A stretch of 64,000 nt of DNA from JANXQZ01 sp038225555. GTDB lineage: Bacteria; Acidobacteriota; Terriglobia; Bryobacterales; Bryobacteraceae. Made by a program: the position numbers and the translations under genes. The DNA lies in assembly GCA_038225555.1 (NCBI GenBank), contig JBBRRB010000033.1, positions 1 to 64,000 on the forward strand. The letters run 5' to 3'. Shown here one piece after another: positions 38,879 to 48,500 of the stretch (its first letter is position 1; every line of letters starts with the position of its first letter). The notes under the pieces were generated by a model. It saw nothing but the letters and a program-made list of their open reading frames with translations, was not told where the DNA came from and made no database searches.

Positions 38879-39139
38879 ATGGCTTATCGCTCTTTGCCGA
38901 AGTTCGACCCCTCGGCCCGATTCCTCGTTACTGCGCGCCTGCCGGTGCTCAATGGTGTTGCCATGAAACCGGGCGAGGCACTGCCGCCTCCTCCCGGCGA
39001 TCCGGGACCGGCGCGCTTGTACGTTCGGCTGCTGCGGCAGTTGTATGAACTGCGGAAGATCACGATGGTGGTCGAGCCTTCCGCCCAAACCCAAAACAAA
39101 CATCGGAAGGAGAAAACGCATGGGCGCGCAAAAGGTTAA
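38879..39139 (+). CDS. Small phage protein after the capsid gene
   Basis: 86 residues with GAGGAGG directly before ATG 38879. It contains FLVTARLPVLNGVAMKPGE, a run of prolines and a short helix LYVRLLRQLYELRKI, then a charged tail. Its place suggests a head-completion or assembly role, but no family is recognised. The end overlaps the next gene by 20 bases. Confidence 0.65.
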   Translation: MAYRSLPKFDPSARFLVTARLPVLNGVAMKPGEALPPPPGDPGPARLYVRLLRQLYELRKITMVVEPSAQTQNKHRKEKTHGRAKG

Positions 39140-39600
39140 AGGTAAGTTCATCGCCGCCAACCTCGGGCAAGGCGGCGCTGACCTGAAGTTTGCCGACGTT
39201 GTGATCGCTAACGCGGACTTGAAGGCGCTCCGCGGGACGCCGAAGACTCTGGTGCCCGCGCCCGGCAACGGCAAGGTGCTGGAATTTCTCTCGGCGGTCC
39301 TGGTGCTGGCCGCTGGATCGAATGCGCTCACCGAATCGACGGCGAATCTCGCGGAAGTATCAGAACGCGGCCGGCGTACAGCTCTCGCAGACCATCGAGA
39401 TGACTGGCTTTATCGATCAGGCCGCGCATCAGATCACGTACGCACTCCCGAAGCTCGATCCCATCACGGCGCGAACCGGCTGTGAAAACCAACCGCTGGT
39501 GCTGCACAACCTCGGCGCGGGCGAGATCGCTGGCAACGCCGCGAACGATGCCACGCTTCGCGTCAAGGTCGCCTACCGCGTTCACAACTTCGGCTTCTAG
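39120..39600 (+). pseudogene. Phage virion-associated protein, frameshifted at about 39355
   Basis: AAGGAGAAAACGC precedes ATG 39120. The first frame (GKFIAANLGQGGADLKFADV, VLEFLSAVLVLAAGSNALTE) continues sensibly in the next frame from about 39355 (YQNAAGVQLSQTIEMTGFID, ENQPLVLHNLGAGEIAGN, RVKVAYRVHNFGF) to 39600. One lost base after NLA explains it; the repaired protein is 160 residues. The beta-rich sequence and context suggest a capsid-associated or connector protein. Confidence 0.65.
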
Positions 39601-39617
39601 CGTGGCAGGAGCGACCA

Positions 39618-39917
39618 ATGGCGGCTACACCCTTCTCTGCGCTCAACGCGGCGTGCCTCAAAACCTTCGGGTCAGCGGTCACTTACCAACAGGGCGCCAG
39701 CGCTCCGTTCGCGGTCACCGGAATCTTCCAGAAGGAGACCGATGAGGAACGCCAACAAGACGGAGTATTCGCGCGCCTGTTCGTGAAGCTGGCTGATTTC
39801 GCCTCGCGGCCGGATCGGGGAGACGTCGCGACCGTCAATGGGACGACCTACACCGTTTTCGATGTGGGGGTCGATGCGACTGGCGGGGTATCGCTCTCGC
39901 TAAAGAAGCACGGGTGA
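39618..39917 (+). CDS. Head-tail attachment protein (gpFII-like)
   Basis: 99 residues. Features PFAVTGIFQKETDEERQQDGVF, VATVNGTTYTVFDVGVDATG and SLKKHG match the small beta-barrel head-tail joining proteins of the FII type, which form the attachment face for the tail. It starts 17 bases after the previous gene and ends 7 bases before the next. Confidence 0.72.
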   Translation: MAATPFSALNAACLKTFGSAVTYQQGASAPFAVTGIFQKETDEERQQDGVFARLFVKLADFASRPDRGDVATVNGTTYTVFDVGVDATGGVSLSLKKHG

Positions 39918-39924
39918 GGTCAGG

Positions 39925-40380
39925 ATGCCTTCCGTTCGGATCTATCAGAAAAAACAAATCCGGCTTGACCGTCTGAACTTCAGACAGGAGCAGATGTTTA
40001 AGGTCGGGAACGTCGGCGTCGCAACGGTCAAGAATCGTCTGGCGGCGGCGCAGGGTCCGACCGATTCGTCTGCGAAGCCGCTCACGAAGCGATATGCCAT
40101 CTGGAAAACAAAGATCGGCAAGGGCAACCGCCGGAACCTGATGCTCACCGGCGACATGCTTCGCAACTTCCAGGTCCGGACGGTGAGCGAGAACAAAGCG
40201 AAAGCCAGCACGTCCACCCGCAAGGACCGGATCAAGGCATGGATCACCAACAAGATCGAGCCGTGGATTACGTTCTCACCGAAGAACAGAACCGCCGTAC
40301 TCGCCGCGATGAATCGCGTGCTTCAGGAGTCGAAGTCACGTCTGCTGGTCGAGAAGACGCTCGGCGGTAAGCAACTATGA
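39925..40380 (+). CDS. Tail-completion/virion morphogenesis protein (gpZ or HK97-gp10 type)
   Basis: 151 residues, strongly basic, with LTGDMLRNFQVRTV (a characteristic phrase of virion-morphogenesis/gp10 proteins), KPLTKRYAIWKTKIG and a C-terminal LLVEKTLGG. Such proteins act at the tail top before joining to the head. GTCAGG upstream is a weak ribosome binding site. The stop overlaps the next start (ATGA, 40377-40380), indicating coupled translation. Confidence 0.72.
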   Translation: MPSVRIYQKKQIRLDRLNFRQEQMFKVGNVGVATVKNRLAAAQGPTDSSAKPLTKRYAIWKTKIGKGNRRNLMLTGDMLRNFQVRTVSENKAKASTSTRKDRIKAWITNKIEPWITFSPKNRTAVLAAMNRVLQESKSRLLVEKTLGGKQL

Positions 40381-40844
40381 TCGATCCCTCGGAGATCGTC
40401 AACAACCTCGTCGCGATGCTGCGGGACGTGCCGGAACTGGTCACCGAAGTGGCCAACGATCCGGCGCGGATCTATGCCTACCACGACTCGTACCCGAAAA
40501 ACGTAAGCCTAGTCCACGCAATTCACCAGATGGCGTCGCCATCGATCATGGTCGCCTGGCAGGGGACGCAACCTGGCTACTTCGGCGGCGTGGATGTGTG
40601 GAAGCACCAGATCACGCTGTTCATGCGCGCGAAAGAAGAGGCGACCGCAGGGACGGCGTACTACCGGCTGTTTCGTTTGATCACGAAGGGCGTGCCGACC
40701 GCGCAGGGCATCGCGCTGCTCAACGTCACGATCCACGCCTCCTGCTATCCCATGGACCTTCCCATGATCCAACGGCAAACCGACGCAGAGGGCCTGGACT
40801 ACTTCGAAGTTCCACTTTCATTCACGGAGATAGGAGACGACTGA
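40377..40844 (+). CDS. Tail terminator-like protein (gpU position)
   Basis: 155 residues. Helical start (EIVNNLVAMLRDVPELVTEV), then beta strands with ASPSIMVAWQGTQPGYFGG and WKHQITLFMRAKE. The ending YFEVPLSFTEIGDD fits tail terminator proteins that cap tail-tube growth. It lies between the virion-morphogenesis and tail-tube genes, where U belongs. The stop and next start overlap by one base. Confidence 0.68.
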   Translation: MIDPSEIVNNLVAMLRDVPELVTEVANDPARIYAYHDSYPKNVSLVHAIHQMASPSIMVAWQGTQPGYFGGVDVWKHQITLFMRAKEEATAGTAYYRLFRLITKGVPTAQGIALLNVTIHASCYPMDLPMIQRQTDAEGLDYFEVPLSFTEIGDD

Positions 40845-41035
40845 TGGACAAAGTATGGATGAAGCCTCCGTTCGGTACGGGCGAACCGAAACAGGTCGAT
40901 TCGACGCCCGAGGTGCTGGGCCCGCTCATGGTTGCCGGCTGGAGTCAGATTGAGGCACCCACCGACGCGCCCGCCCACACGCCCGCCCCCAAGCCCGTTA
41001 ACGACGAGGAGGTAACCCATCGTGTCCACGACTAG
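40844..41035 (+). CDS. Small phage protein upstream of the tail tube gene
   Basis: 63 residues, GGAGACGACTG upstream of ATG 40844. It contains LGPLMVAGWSQIEAP, then a Pro/Ala-rich tail. Small proteins of this type often precede the tube gene, but the role is unknown. It overlaps the tail tube start by 14 bases. Confidence 0.6.
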   Translation: MDKVWMKPPFGTGEPKQVDSTPEVLGPLMVAGWSQIEAPTDAPAHTPAPKPVNDEEVTHRVHD

Positions 41036-42061
41036 GCTGCAGGAAGTACAGATCTGCTTCGGCTTCGGGAAGCAGGCCGATATCGCGACCGCCAATCTGG
41101 TCGCCGCGATGTGGCGTCTGAAGAAACTCAACGCCCAGCTCGCGATCCCGAAACTCAACACCGAAAACGACGCCGCCGAGTACGGCAAGGGCCATGAGTT
41201 CGCGACCCAGACGTTCAAGACGTCGTGGGACACCGGCGGAACGCTGGAGAAATACCTGAGCGCGGAGATGGCTGCATGGGCGATGTGCTTTGGCTTGGGC
41301 AAAGTGGTGAAGTCGGGCACGACGCCTAACTTCATCTACACCTGCACTCCGCTGATCCCGTCGAACGGCGACGCCACGGAGCTGCCCTACTTTTCTTTCG
41401 TCGAGCAGATCCGCCCCGGTGCCGGGGTGGTTCTCGACCGCATGGAAGTCGGGTGCGGCGTCGAAGCATGGACCATCATGATTGGCTCCGGTCCGGGCGG
41501 CGCGAACAGCAAGATCACCGTCGAGTTCCATGGCAGCGGAAAGCTTACGGAGCCTTCCGCCATCTCCATCCCCACCGCGACGGTTGAGAAACTCCTGCCG
41601 TCCGCGTCGCTGGCGCTCACGATCAACGGCGTCGACTATGTAACGAACAAGAACATCGTGTCGCTCGAAACGTCCTGGAAGAACAACATCAAAATGGATG
41701 CTGGGTTCTTCCCTGGCTCGGGGTTCCAGACGCCTGGCGACGCGACGACCGGCGCGGTTCGCGGCAGGTTGGAATTCGGCGACCGGCAGGGCACCCTCAG
41801 TTCAGCGCCCGCTTCGATAACAACTCGACGGAGTTGACGAAGCTCAAGGCGCAGACCACCGGTACGGCGACCATTCTGCTCCAGTTCGATGCGAACAACT
41901 CGCTGTTGATCACGTGGCAAAAGGTCTCGTTCGCCACCGCGGAAGTGGGCGAGACGGATCAGTTCGTTACGGTCGCTGTGGAATGTACGCCGATCTATGA
42001 CGCGACAAACGGCCTTATCACTGCGGTCGCGAAGTGCGGCGTGGATGGCATCTGCCAATAG
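41022..42061 (+). pseudogene. Major tail tube protein, frameshifted at about 41805
   Basis: Starts at GTG 41022 with GAGGAGGTAACC upstream. The first 255 or so residues are sensible (GGTLEKYLSAEMAAWAM, RPGAGVVLDRMEVGCGVEAW, ITVEFHGSGKLTEP, VSLETSWKNNIKMDAGF). After RQGTL the right frame is FSARFDNNSTELTKLKAQTT, GTATILLQFDANNSLLITW, to 42061. One extra or missing base near 41800 is implied; the repaired protein is 346 residues. It would polymerise into the tail tube. Confidence 0.72.
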
Positions 42062-42073
42062 AAAGGATCACCA

Positions 42074-42685
42074 ATGGGAAACCCTGTGTTTGACGCAAGT
42101 AGACCAATCGCAATCAACCTGCGGACTCCTGGCGGTGTGAAAACCGTTCGAGTCCGCTTTCCGTCCGACGACGACTGGATCGCCCGCCAGCGACGCCGCA
42201 AGGTCGTGGTGAAGCAATTGGGGCGCGGCATCTCCGAGACGACGGTTGCCAACGGCGAGGATGTGGACGCAGCGCTGGTCGCCAAGATCCGCGACGGCGA
42301 GGAGCCGGAGATCGATCCCTTCGAGGCCATGAAGCTCGTCGAGCAGTTGGGCCTGGCGGAAGTGGACGACGTGCTCCCAGAGGGGGACTCGTTCAAGATC
42401 ACTCTTCGGGTCCTCGGCGCAACCACGGTCCACCTGCTGAAGATGCCCTCGGCCAAGGACGTATTCGAGTACCGGCGCGGCTTCGCGCGGTTGCTCGACA
42501 TGCCGTTTGGCCGTCAGGAGGTGACGATCAATATCGCGTCCGCTGCGGCCCTCTACAAGAAGCTCGTCACATCGACCGAGGGATACGTGGGCGAAGCGCC
42601 GATCATCCACCAGGCGGTGGCATTGAAGGCGGCTATCGATGCGATGGACACCGCATTCGCCGAGGACCGCGACGCAAATTTTTAG
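42074..42685 (+). CDS. Tail assembly chaperone, zero-frame product (gpG-like)
   Basis: 203 residues. AAAGGATCACCA precedes ATG 42074. It contains VRFPSDDDWIARQRRRKVVVKQLG, FEAMKLVEQLGLAEVDDVLP and VFEYRRGFARLLDMPFG, and lies between tube and tape measure where tail chaperones belong. The last codons AAT TTT TAG sit on a canonical slippery sequence, so a fraction of ribosomes should move to the -1 frame and make the longer product. Confidence 0.78.
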   Translation: MGNPVFDASRPIAINLRTPGGVKTVRVRFPSDDDWIARQRRRKVVVKQLGRGISETTVANGEDVDAALVAKIRDGEEPEIDPFEAMKLVEQLGLAEVDDVLPEGDSFKITLRVLGATTVHLLKMPSAKDVFEYRRGFARLLDMPFGRQEVTINIASAAALYKKLVTSTEGYVGEAPIIHQAVALKAAIDAMDTAFAEDRDANF

Positions 42686-43026
42686 CGGGGGCGTGGCCCG
42701 ATGATCCGTCCTTCCGGTTCCTGGTGCATTGGGCATTGCGGCGCGACGAACTGTGCGATCCCGGCTTGTGCCCGGACGCGCCGGAGGAGGAGGGCCATCG
42801 CTGCGACCACTGCCCGCTCGACCGGTTGGATGCGGCGCAGTGCGCGGAGAAAGGCCTGCTCATCCGGCGTGCTCTCGATCTGATGAGCGCGCTGAAGCGG
42901 GCCGTCCACATCGGACTCGACGAGATTCGTGCCGACGAGTTTTGCGCAATGCTGATCGTCACGGAGGAGCGGGACCTGCTGGAGCGAGAGCAGTCGCCAG
43001 CGTCTGGACATAACCGTGTTCCGTGA
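42074..43026 (+). CDS. Tail assembly chaperone, -1 frameshift fusion (gpGT-like)
   Basis: Slipping back one base at 42676-42682 joins the 203-residue chaperone to a -1-frame extension that reads LAGAWPDDPSFRFLVHWALR, CDPGLCPDAPEE, CDHCPLDRLDAAQ (five cysteines suggest metal binding) and IGLDEIRADEFCAMLIV, ending at 43026. Lambda makes G and GT in the same way, and both bind the tape measure. The extension lacks a good start of its own. The last residues (SPASGHNRVP) may be altered by the cargo inserted directly after. Confidence 0.75.
42676..42682 (+). promoter_or_regulatory. Programmed -1 ribosomal frameshift site A AAT TTT
   Basis: A heptamer of the form X XXY YYZ in the correct register, directly before the zero-frame stop TAG (42683-42685). 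After slippage the -1 frame is open for 340 bases and encodes conserved-looking sequence. A downstream stimulatory structure was not worked out. Confidence 0.75.
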
Positions 43027-43062
43027 GCGCACGACTTGCGCTTCTGTTTCAGCCATATAAGA

Positions 43063-44682
43063 ATGAGTAACGACGCTCACAGGGCTCCTATGAATCACCG
43101 AAAGTATCAGGTCTTTATCAGCGCTTCGGGATTGGGATTGGAAGCCGAGCGGAAGGCTGCCATAGAGGCCGTCGTCAAACTGGGCCACCTTCCAATAGCT
43201 CTTGAGCGATTCTCGGCAGCGGAGCCCGGCGATCTGGAGGTCATCCGACGCGTCATTCGCGAGTCGCACGTATTCCTCCTGATAGTCGGCAACCGGTATG
43301 GGCAAGCCGCGCGCGGGCAAGGCATAAGCTACACGGAACTCGAGTACCGGCTTGCTCAAGAGTCTGGCCTGGCAACACTGGTCTTCCTCCTAGATGAGAC
43401 ATCCTTCCGGGAAGGCCGGGAGGAATCCGGTCAGAACTATGATTCGTCGGAACTCGAGAACCTGGTTCACTGGCGGGAGATGCTCCGCAACAGCCGTTGG
43501 TGCCACTATTTCACGCCGGGGCCTGAGTTCAAATACGTGGTCGCTGAGGCCCTAGCAAACGTCGTGTCGAATTCCGAAACACCCGGCTTTGTCCGCGAAG
43601 ACCGGGATGATACGGCACTACTCGCAATCTCGGCGCGACAGGCTGAGGCGATGTCCCTGCTCGTCAGGGACACAAAAGCATGGAACGAGTGGCGCGACTC
43701 CCAACCTACGCTCCTTCCAAATCTGAGGAAGGCGGATCTTCGTGAGGTGAACCTCAGCCGAGCGAACCTCCGTGGCGTGGACCTCCGCGGTGCTGACCTT
43801 ACGGCCGCTGATCTCGAGGCAACAGATCTCACATTAGCTGATTTGAGCAACGCCGTTCTCAGCCACGCCGATTTGACGAGTGCTAATCTCAGGGGCGCTG
43901 TTGCGAACGGTGCACAGTTTCTCAAGGCGCGCATGAGTGGTGCCAGCTTTAGAGGAGCGATGCTCCTCGGGGCCAACTTCTGCGGTGGAGATTTGACCAA
44001 AGCCGATTTCCGGCAAGCAACAATTGGCTCGACGGTATTTGCCAACATTGACCTCAGCACGGCTCTGGGTCTTGATTCCATTGTTCACGCCGAGCCCTCG
44101 TCGATAACCATCGATACACTAGCTCGATGCGCGGGGCGAGTCCCTGAGCAGTTCTTAAGAGGTGTCGGGCTGACCGAGGAGTTTATTGCGTATGCGCGCT
44201 CGATATCCCTCAAACCGCTCGAGTACTACTCGTGTTTCATCAGCTACTCCAGTGGGGATCAGGATTTCGCTGAGCGGATATATTCGGACCTGCAAGAGGC
44301 TGGTATCCGCTGCTGGTTCGCGCCGCAGAGTCTGCAAATAGGGGACAGATTCCGGGAGAGAATTGACGATTCAATACGTCTGCATGACAAGGTCTTGCTC
44401 ATTCTGTCAGAAGCATCGGTCAACAGTAGATGGGTTGAGACCGAAATCACTAAAGCTCTACAGGAAGAGGAGCGGCGCCTCGCGCCAGTATTGATTCCGA
44501 TTCGGGTGGATAACGCCGTCCTGGAGACAGACCGCCCCTGGGCGGCTGACCTGAGGCGGACTCGGCAGATAGGCGATTTTCGTGAATGGCGTGATCAGGC
44601 CATGTACCAAAAGGCTGTCTCGCGCTTGATCCGTGACCTAGCGGTCGGACGGGCAGTTGAAGTCGCGCGAAGGCAGGCCTGA
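43063..44682 (+). CDS. DUF4062-pentapeptide repeat-TIR protein (cargo)
   Basis: 539 residues from ATG 43063 (other starts: 43036, 43090). The N-terminal DUF4062 domain (about 14-100) has KYQVFISASGLGLEAERKAA and VFLLIVGNRYG. A pentapeptide-repeat helix follows (about 220-335, A(D/N)LxxA repeats such as SRANLRGVDLRGADLTAADL). Then comes a linker (GVGLTEEFIAYARSI) and a C-terminal TIR domain (about 390-500) starting YSCFISYSSGDQDFAERI, with the expected catalytic glutamate in SRWVETE (E459 or E461). TIR domains of this type cleave NAD+ on activation in known anti-phage systems; here that is inference. The gene is intact and overlaps its partner by one base. It is inserted between tail chaperone and tape measure genes. 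Confidence 0.85.
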   Translation: MSNDAHRAPMNHRKYQVFISASGLGLEAERKAAIEAVVKLGHLPIALERFSAAEPGDLEVIRRVIRESHVFLLIVGNRYGQAARGQGISYTELEYRLAQESGLATLVFLLDETSFREGREESGQNYDSSELENLVHWREMLRNSRWCHYFTPGPEFKYVVAEALANVVSNSETPGFVREDRDDTALLAISARQAEAMSLLVRDTKAWNEWRDSQPTLLPNLRKADLREVNLSRANLRGVDLRGADLTAADLEATDLTLADLSNAVLSHADLTSANLRGAVANGAQFLKARMSGASFRGAMLLGANFCGGDLTKADFRQATIGSTVFANIDLSTALGLDSIVHAEPSSITIDTLARCAGRVPEQFLRGVGLTEEFIAYARSISLKPLEYYSCFISYSSGDQDFAERIYSDLQEAGIRCWFAPQSLQIGDRFRERIDDSIRLHDKVLLILSEASVNSRWVETEITKALQEEERRLAPVLIPIRVDNAVLETDRPWAADLRRTRQIGDFREWRDQAMYQKAVSRLIRDLAVGRAVEVARRQA

Positions 44683-45383
44683 TGAGAACAAGCCTCTCTT
44701 CGTACAGCTTGTATCAGGTCTTTTTGAACTACCCGTTCGATCCGTCGTACGACGCATTAGCCAATGCGCTGCATTTCGGAGTGATAGCCGCAGGTCTGCT
44801 TCCTGTCTGTGCGAAGGACTTGGCGAGTCCTGATCGACCACGCCTCGAAATGCTGGTAGACGCGATCGTGCATTGCCACTATTCACTTCATGACCTGTCG
44901 AAGTGTCGTGGCGAAGGGCCCGAGAACTACGGCCGTTTCAATATGCCAATTGAGATGGGTATGGCCATGTTCCACGCCGTTAGGACTCAACGGACCGAGC
45001 ACCGTTGTGCGTTTTTCATCTCACACCCACATGTCCATCAGGTGGTTGCTTCCGATTTTGCGGGACTGGACCCAATCAATCATGAGAACGATGATGAATT
45101 GGCGCTGACCGGCGTGTATGAGTGGCTGCGGAGCGTGGTCAGGAGTCCCTTGCTTAATCTCCAGCCAACCGTGACAGTGCAAGAGAAATATCGGCACTTT
45201 AAGGCCCAGTTGGGGCGCATCCAAGGAAGTACACGCAACGGTCATGCCAGCCACGACGAGACACAGGAACTGATGTATCGAATTTGCTCAGATTGTGGAT
45301 GGTGGGATTGGCGAAGCAGTAAAGCGGGCCAAATCGAGTTTCCAAGCTTACCGTTGTCTCTGATTGGCGAATCACATTCCTGA
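44682..45383 (+). CDS. TIR-like or deoxyribosyltransferase-like partner protein (cargo)
   Basis: 233 residues, start overlapping the stop of the TIR gene (TGATG at 44680-44684), so the two are co-translated. Motifs: YQVFLNYPFDPSYD (residues 11-24), LPVCAKDLASPDRPRL, CHYSLHDLSKCRGEG and RFNMPIEMGMAMF (E91). A leading strand, a D/S-rich loop and a glutamate in an E-x-G-x-A context recall the TIR/nucleoside-deoxyribosyltransferase superfamily, but I do not recognise a named family. It may share the nucleotide-processing role of its neighbour, or modify/detect its signal (inference). The frame is intact. Confidence 0.6.
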   Translation: MRTSLSSYSLYQVFLNYPFDPSYDALANALHFGVIAAGLLPVCAKDLASPDRPRLEMLVDAIVHCHYSLHDLSKCRGEGPENYGRFNMPIEMGMAMFHAVRTQRTEHRCAFFISHPHVHQVVASDFAGLDPINHENDDELALTGVYEWLRSVVRSPLLNLQPTVTVQEKYRHFKAQLGRIQGSTRNGHASHDETQELMYRICSDCGWWDWRSSKAGQIEFPSLPLSLIGESHS

Positions 45384-45598
45384 GGACCGCCGGGCGCGAA
45401 GCCGTTGTTGGGCACCGCAACAAAACAAACGCTAATTCCCTGGCGTAGGTCTTTCGCTGAATTCTGAGCGCGGAGTCGCCTGCACTTGGAATCCAACTTG
45501 GAGGTGCTCTTGCGAGGCCTCGCTCGGTCAGATCAGTAACCATCTAAAGAGCATCGCGGACAACAGATCGCGAGGCTCCGCATCGGGATGTCGTTCCC

Positions 45599-48500
45599 AT
45601 GGCCGACAACAACAAGCTCGAACTCGTCGTTGAGGTGGACGTTAACAAGGCGAACGCCTCGATCAAGAGCGTCAATACCGGTCTGTCCAGCATGGAGCAG
45701 GCGGCATCGAAGGCTGCGCATGGCGCATCCGCGGGGATCGACGGCATGACAGCCAGCATGGTGAAGGGCGCGGCGGCGGGCAACTTGATTGCTGAGTCCA
45801 TCAAGAAAGCCGGCGAGTGGGCCAAAGAATGGACCATCGAAGCCGCGAACCACGCCGCGCACACCGACAAAATGGGCATGTCGATGGTGGCCCTCGCCAA
45901 GGCGCACGGCATGACTGAGGAGGCTGCGAAGAAGTCGGTCGAGGCGGTCAAGAAGGTCGGCTTCTCCACCGAGGACGCGATCCATGCGGTAGACCGGCTC
46001 ATGATCGCGGACATGAACCTGTCGAAAGCCGAGGGGCTGGCGAAGGTCGCCAAGGATGCCGCCGCCATCGAGAACATCACGCCAGGCGAGGCGCTGGAGA
46101 AGCTGCTCATGTCTATCGAGTCTGGCGCCTCGCGCGGGCTCCGGACCATGGGCATCTTCGTGGATCTGAACAAGGAGGTCGAGCGGCAGGAGAAGCTCAC
46201 GGGCAAGACGCTCGACGAGAACGAGATCCGCCAACTCCGGTACAACTCCGTCATGCGTGAGGCCGCGAAGATCCAAGGCGCGGCGGCTGCGGCGTCTGGA
46301 AGCGCGGAGGCGCCAAGCAAGGCGCTGGCGCGCGAGGTGAATGAACTGCGCGAGGTGATTGGGGAGAAGTTCCAAGGGTATCTGCGGTCGTGGGTGGGCC
46401 ACCTGCGCGATCTTGTCGGTTTCCTGAAGGACAATTCCGACTGGCTGGTGAAGTTCGCGCAGGGCGTGATGGTGGCCGCTGGCATCCTGGCCACGTACGC
46501 CCTCGCGACCAAAATCATGGAGATCGGAGCCGCCATTGAGGGTCTTACCGCCGTGCTCGCGCTGAACCCTTGGGCGTTGCTCATCACGGGCGTTGGGGCG
46601 AGCGGAGCCATCATCTACAAAACCTGGAGTGATACCCAAGCCCGTCTCGAACACGACTTTGAGGACCTGCGCCGCAAGGCGCTTCAGAAGGATCTGTTTA
46701 GCGGCAAGCTGAAGCCCGACGACGTAAAGAAGATGGGCTACACGGATGAACAGATCCGCGAGATCGTGTCCGGTCGCCGCCTGATTCCCGGCGAGTCGTG
46801 GGGCGACTTCAGTGGAGTGGGCTTGCCGAAGATCAAAATCGTGGGCAAGGGCGAACTGTCGGACGACGAGGTCAATCGCATCGGGACGGAGCGGAAGAAG
46901 CGGGGCGAAGCAGAGAAGTCTGCCCAGGAACTTTACATGCGCGCCGTGGAGGAGCGCAAGAACGCGGAACACGATCAGGCGCGCGCCCGGATCGAGGACT
47001 CGATGCGCATCATCGAGACGACCCAGTCCGAGACGCAGGCGGCGAAGGAAGCTTCGAACGTCGTGTCGCTGTCGATGCAGGAACGTGCTGCGGGAATCGA
47101 AAAGATCAAGGAGGAGGAGAAGCGCGAGATCACAGAACGGTCCACATACACCGATGAAAAGAGCGGCGCTGTCCGGCATTTTAAGCTCAGCGCATCCTCT
47201 CTTGAAATGATCCACAAGGCCACTGCGGAAAAGCTCGCGGCCTTCGACATGAAGTTCAATGAGGAGGAGTCGCGCCGTGTCGAATCGATTGTGAAGGCGG
47301 CGGATCGGTCGAAAAAGCTTTGGGACCAGCAGATGTATGAGCGGGAGCAGAAAGCTCAGTGGGAGGACGGGAATGACATCGACGGCCAGAGACGTGACAT
47401 CGCAATCGCGGCCATCCAATACCGCAAGAAAGCGGAGTTAGCGCAGTTGGAGTCAGTCGATGCGAAGACTCTCCAGGCTAAGGTCGCCTTGGAGAATGCG
47501 AAGACGGGCGTTGAAACCGAAGCCATAGCCGAGCGCACCAGGATGGAGCAGCAGGAGTCCGCGTGGCAGGAACATATTCAGGACCAAGCCCGCACGGCGC
47601 GCATCCAGGCGGTCGATCAGCGCAAGAACCTCGAACTGACGCAACTGGAAGCGGTCGACGCGGTCACCATCCAGGACAAGGTCAGGCTGGAGCAAATGAA
47701 GACTTCTATCGAGGTCCAGGCGCTCAAGGACCGCGCCAAGATCGAGATGGAGCAGATAGACGCGCAGACGGAACGGCAAGTGGACGCCGCGAAGAAGGCG
47801 GCGATGGCGCAGGGCATTTTCTATCAGCCGTACCTCGATCAGATCGGCGACAAGATTCGCGAGTTGGGCCAGCACGAGAAAGAATCGCTCCAGAGGACGA
47901 CCACGTCCGAGGTCGATGTGGCGCAAGCGAAGGGCGCAATCTCTACTCGCAAGATCGTTGTCGACGAGTACAAGAGCATCTTCCAATCGCTCAAGCAGCA
48001 GGCTGGCGGCGTGTTCGATGCGCTCTTTACAAAGTCGCAGTCGGTGTGGTCGGCCATTGGGAACTCGCTGAAGACCGCGCTGCTCACGGCGATCAAGGAT
48101 GTCGTGACCTCGCGCGTTGCGGCGACGCTGATGGGGATGTTCGTTCCCGGCGCGAACGTTCAGTTGCAGCAAGGCGGCATGGGCACCGGTGGCATCCTCG
48201 GTAAGCTCGGCGGTATCCTCGGCGTCGGCGCGGTCCCGGTCTTCGCAGGAAGCGGCATCGGCGCGCCTGGCGGAACACGTTCCTTCCGTCTGGCGCTGCT
48301 GGTTCCGGTGCTGCTGCTGGCGGTGGTCTTGGGTCCGTCCTGCCCTCAGTCTTCGGATTGGGCGGGAACGTCATGTCCCCCGGCGCGGCGGTCGGCGGCA
48401 CGCCGCCGTTCGTACCATCCTCGTCCGGAGGCGGCGGCGCTGGTATAGGTGCTGCGCCAGCGGCCGGAGGGATCTTCTCGAAGGCCGGGCTGGCGGGCAT

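Noticed and set aside
42980..45598. Displaced C-terminus of the tail chaperone before the tape measure (QIARLR-like reading near 45570)
   Set aside because: A few plausible codons only; no repeat at the two edges supports an exact insertion point.
45533..47419. 628-residue minus-strand frame
   Set aside because: Antisense shadow of the tape measure gene; rich in Arg/Leu/His as expected for a shadow.
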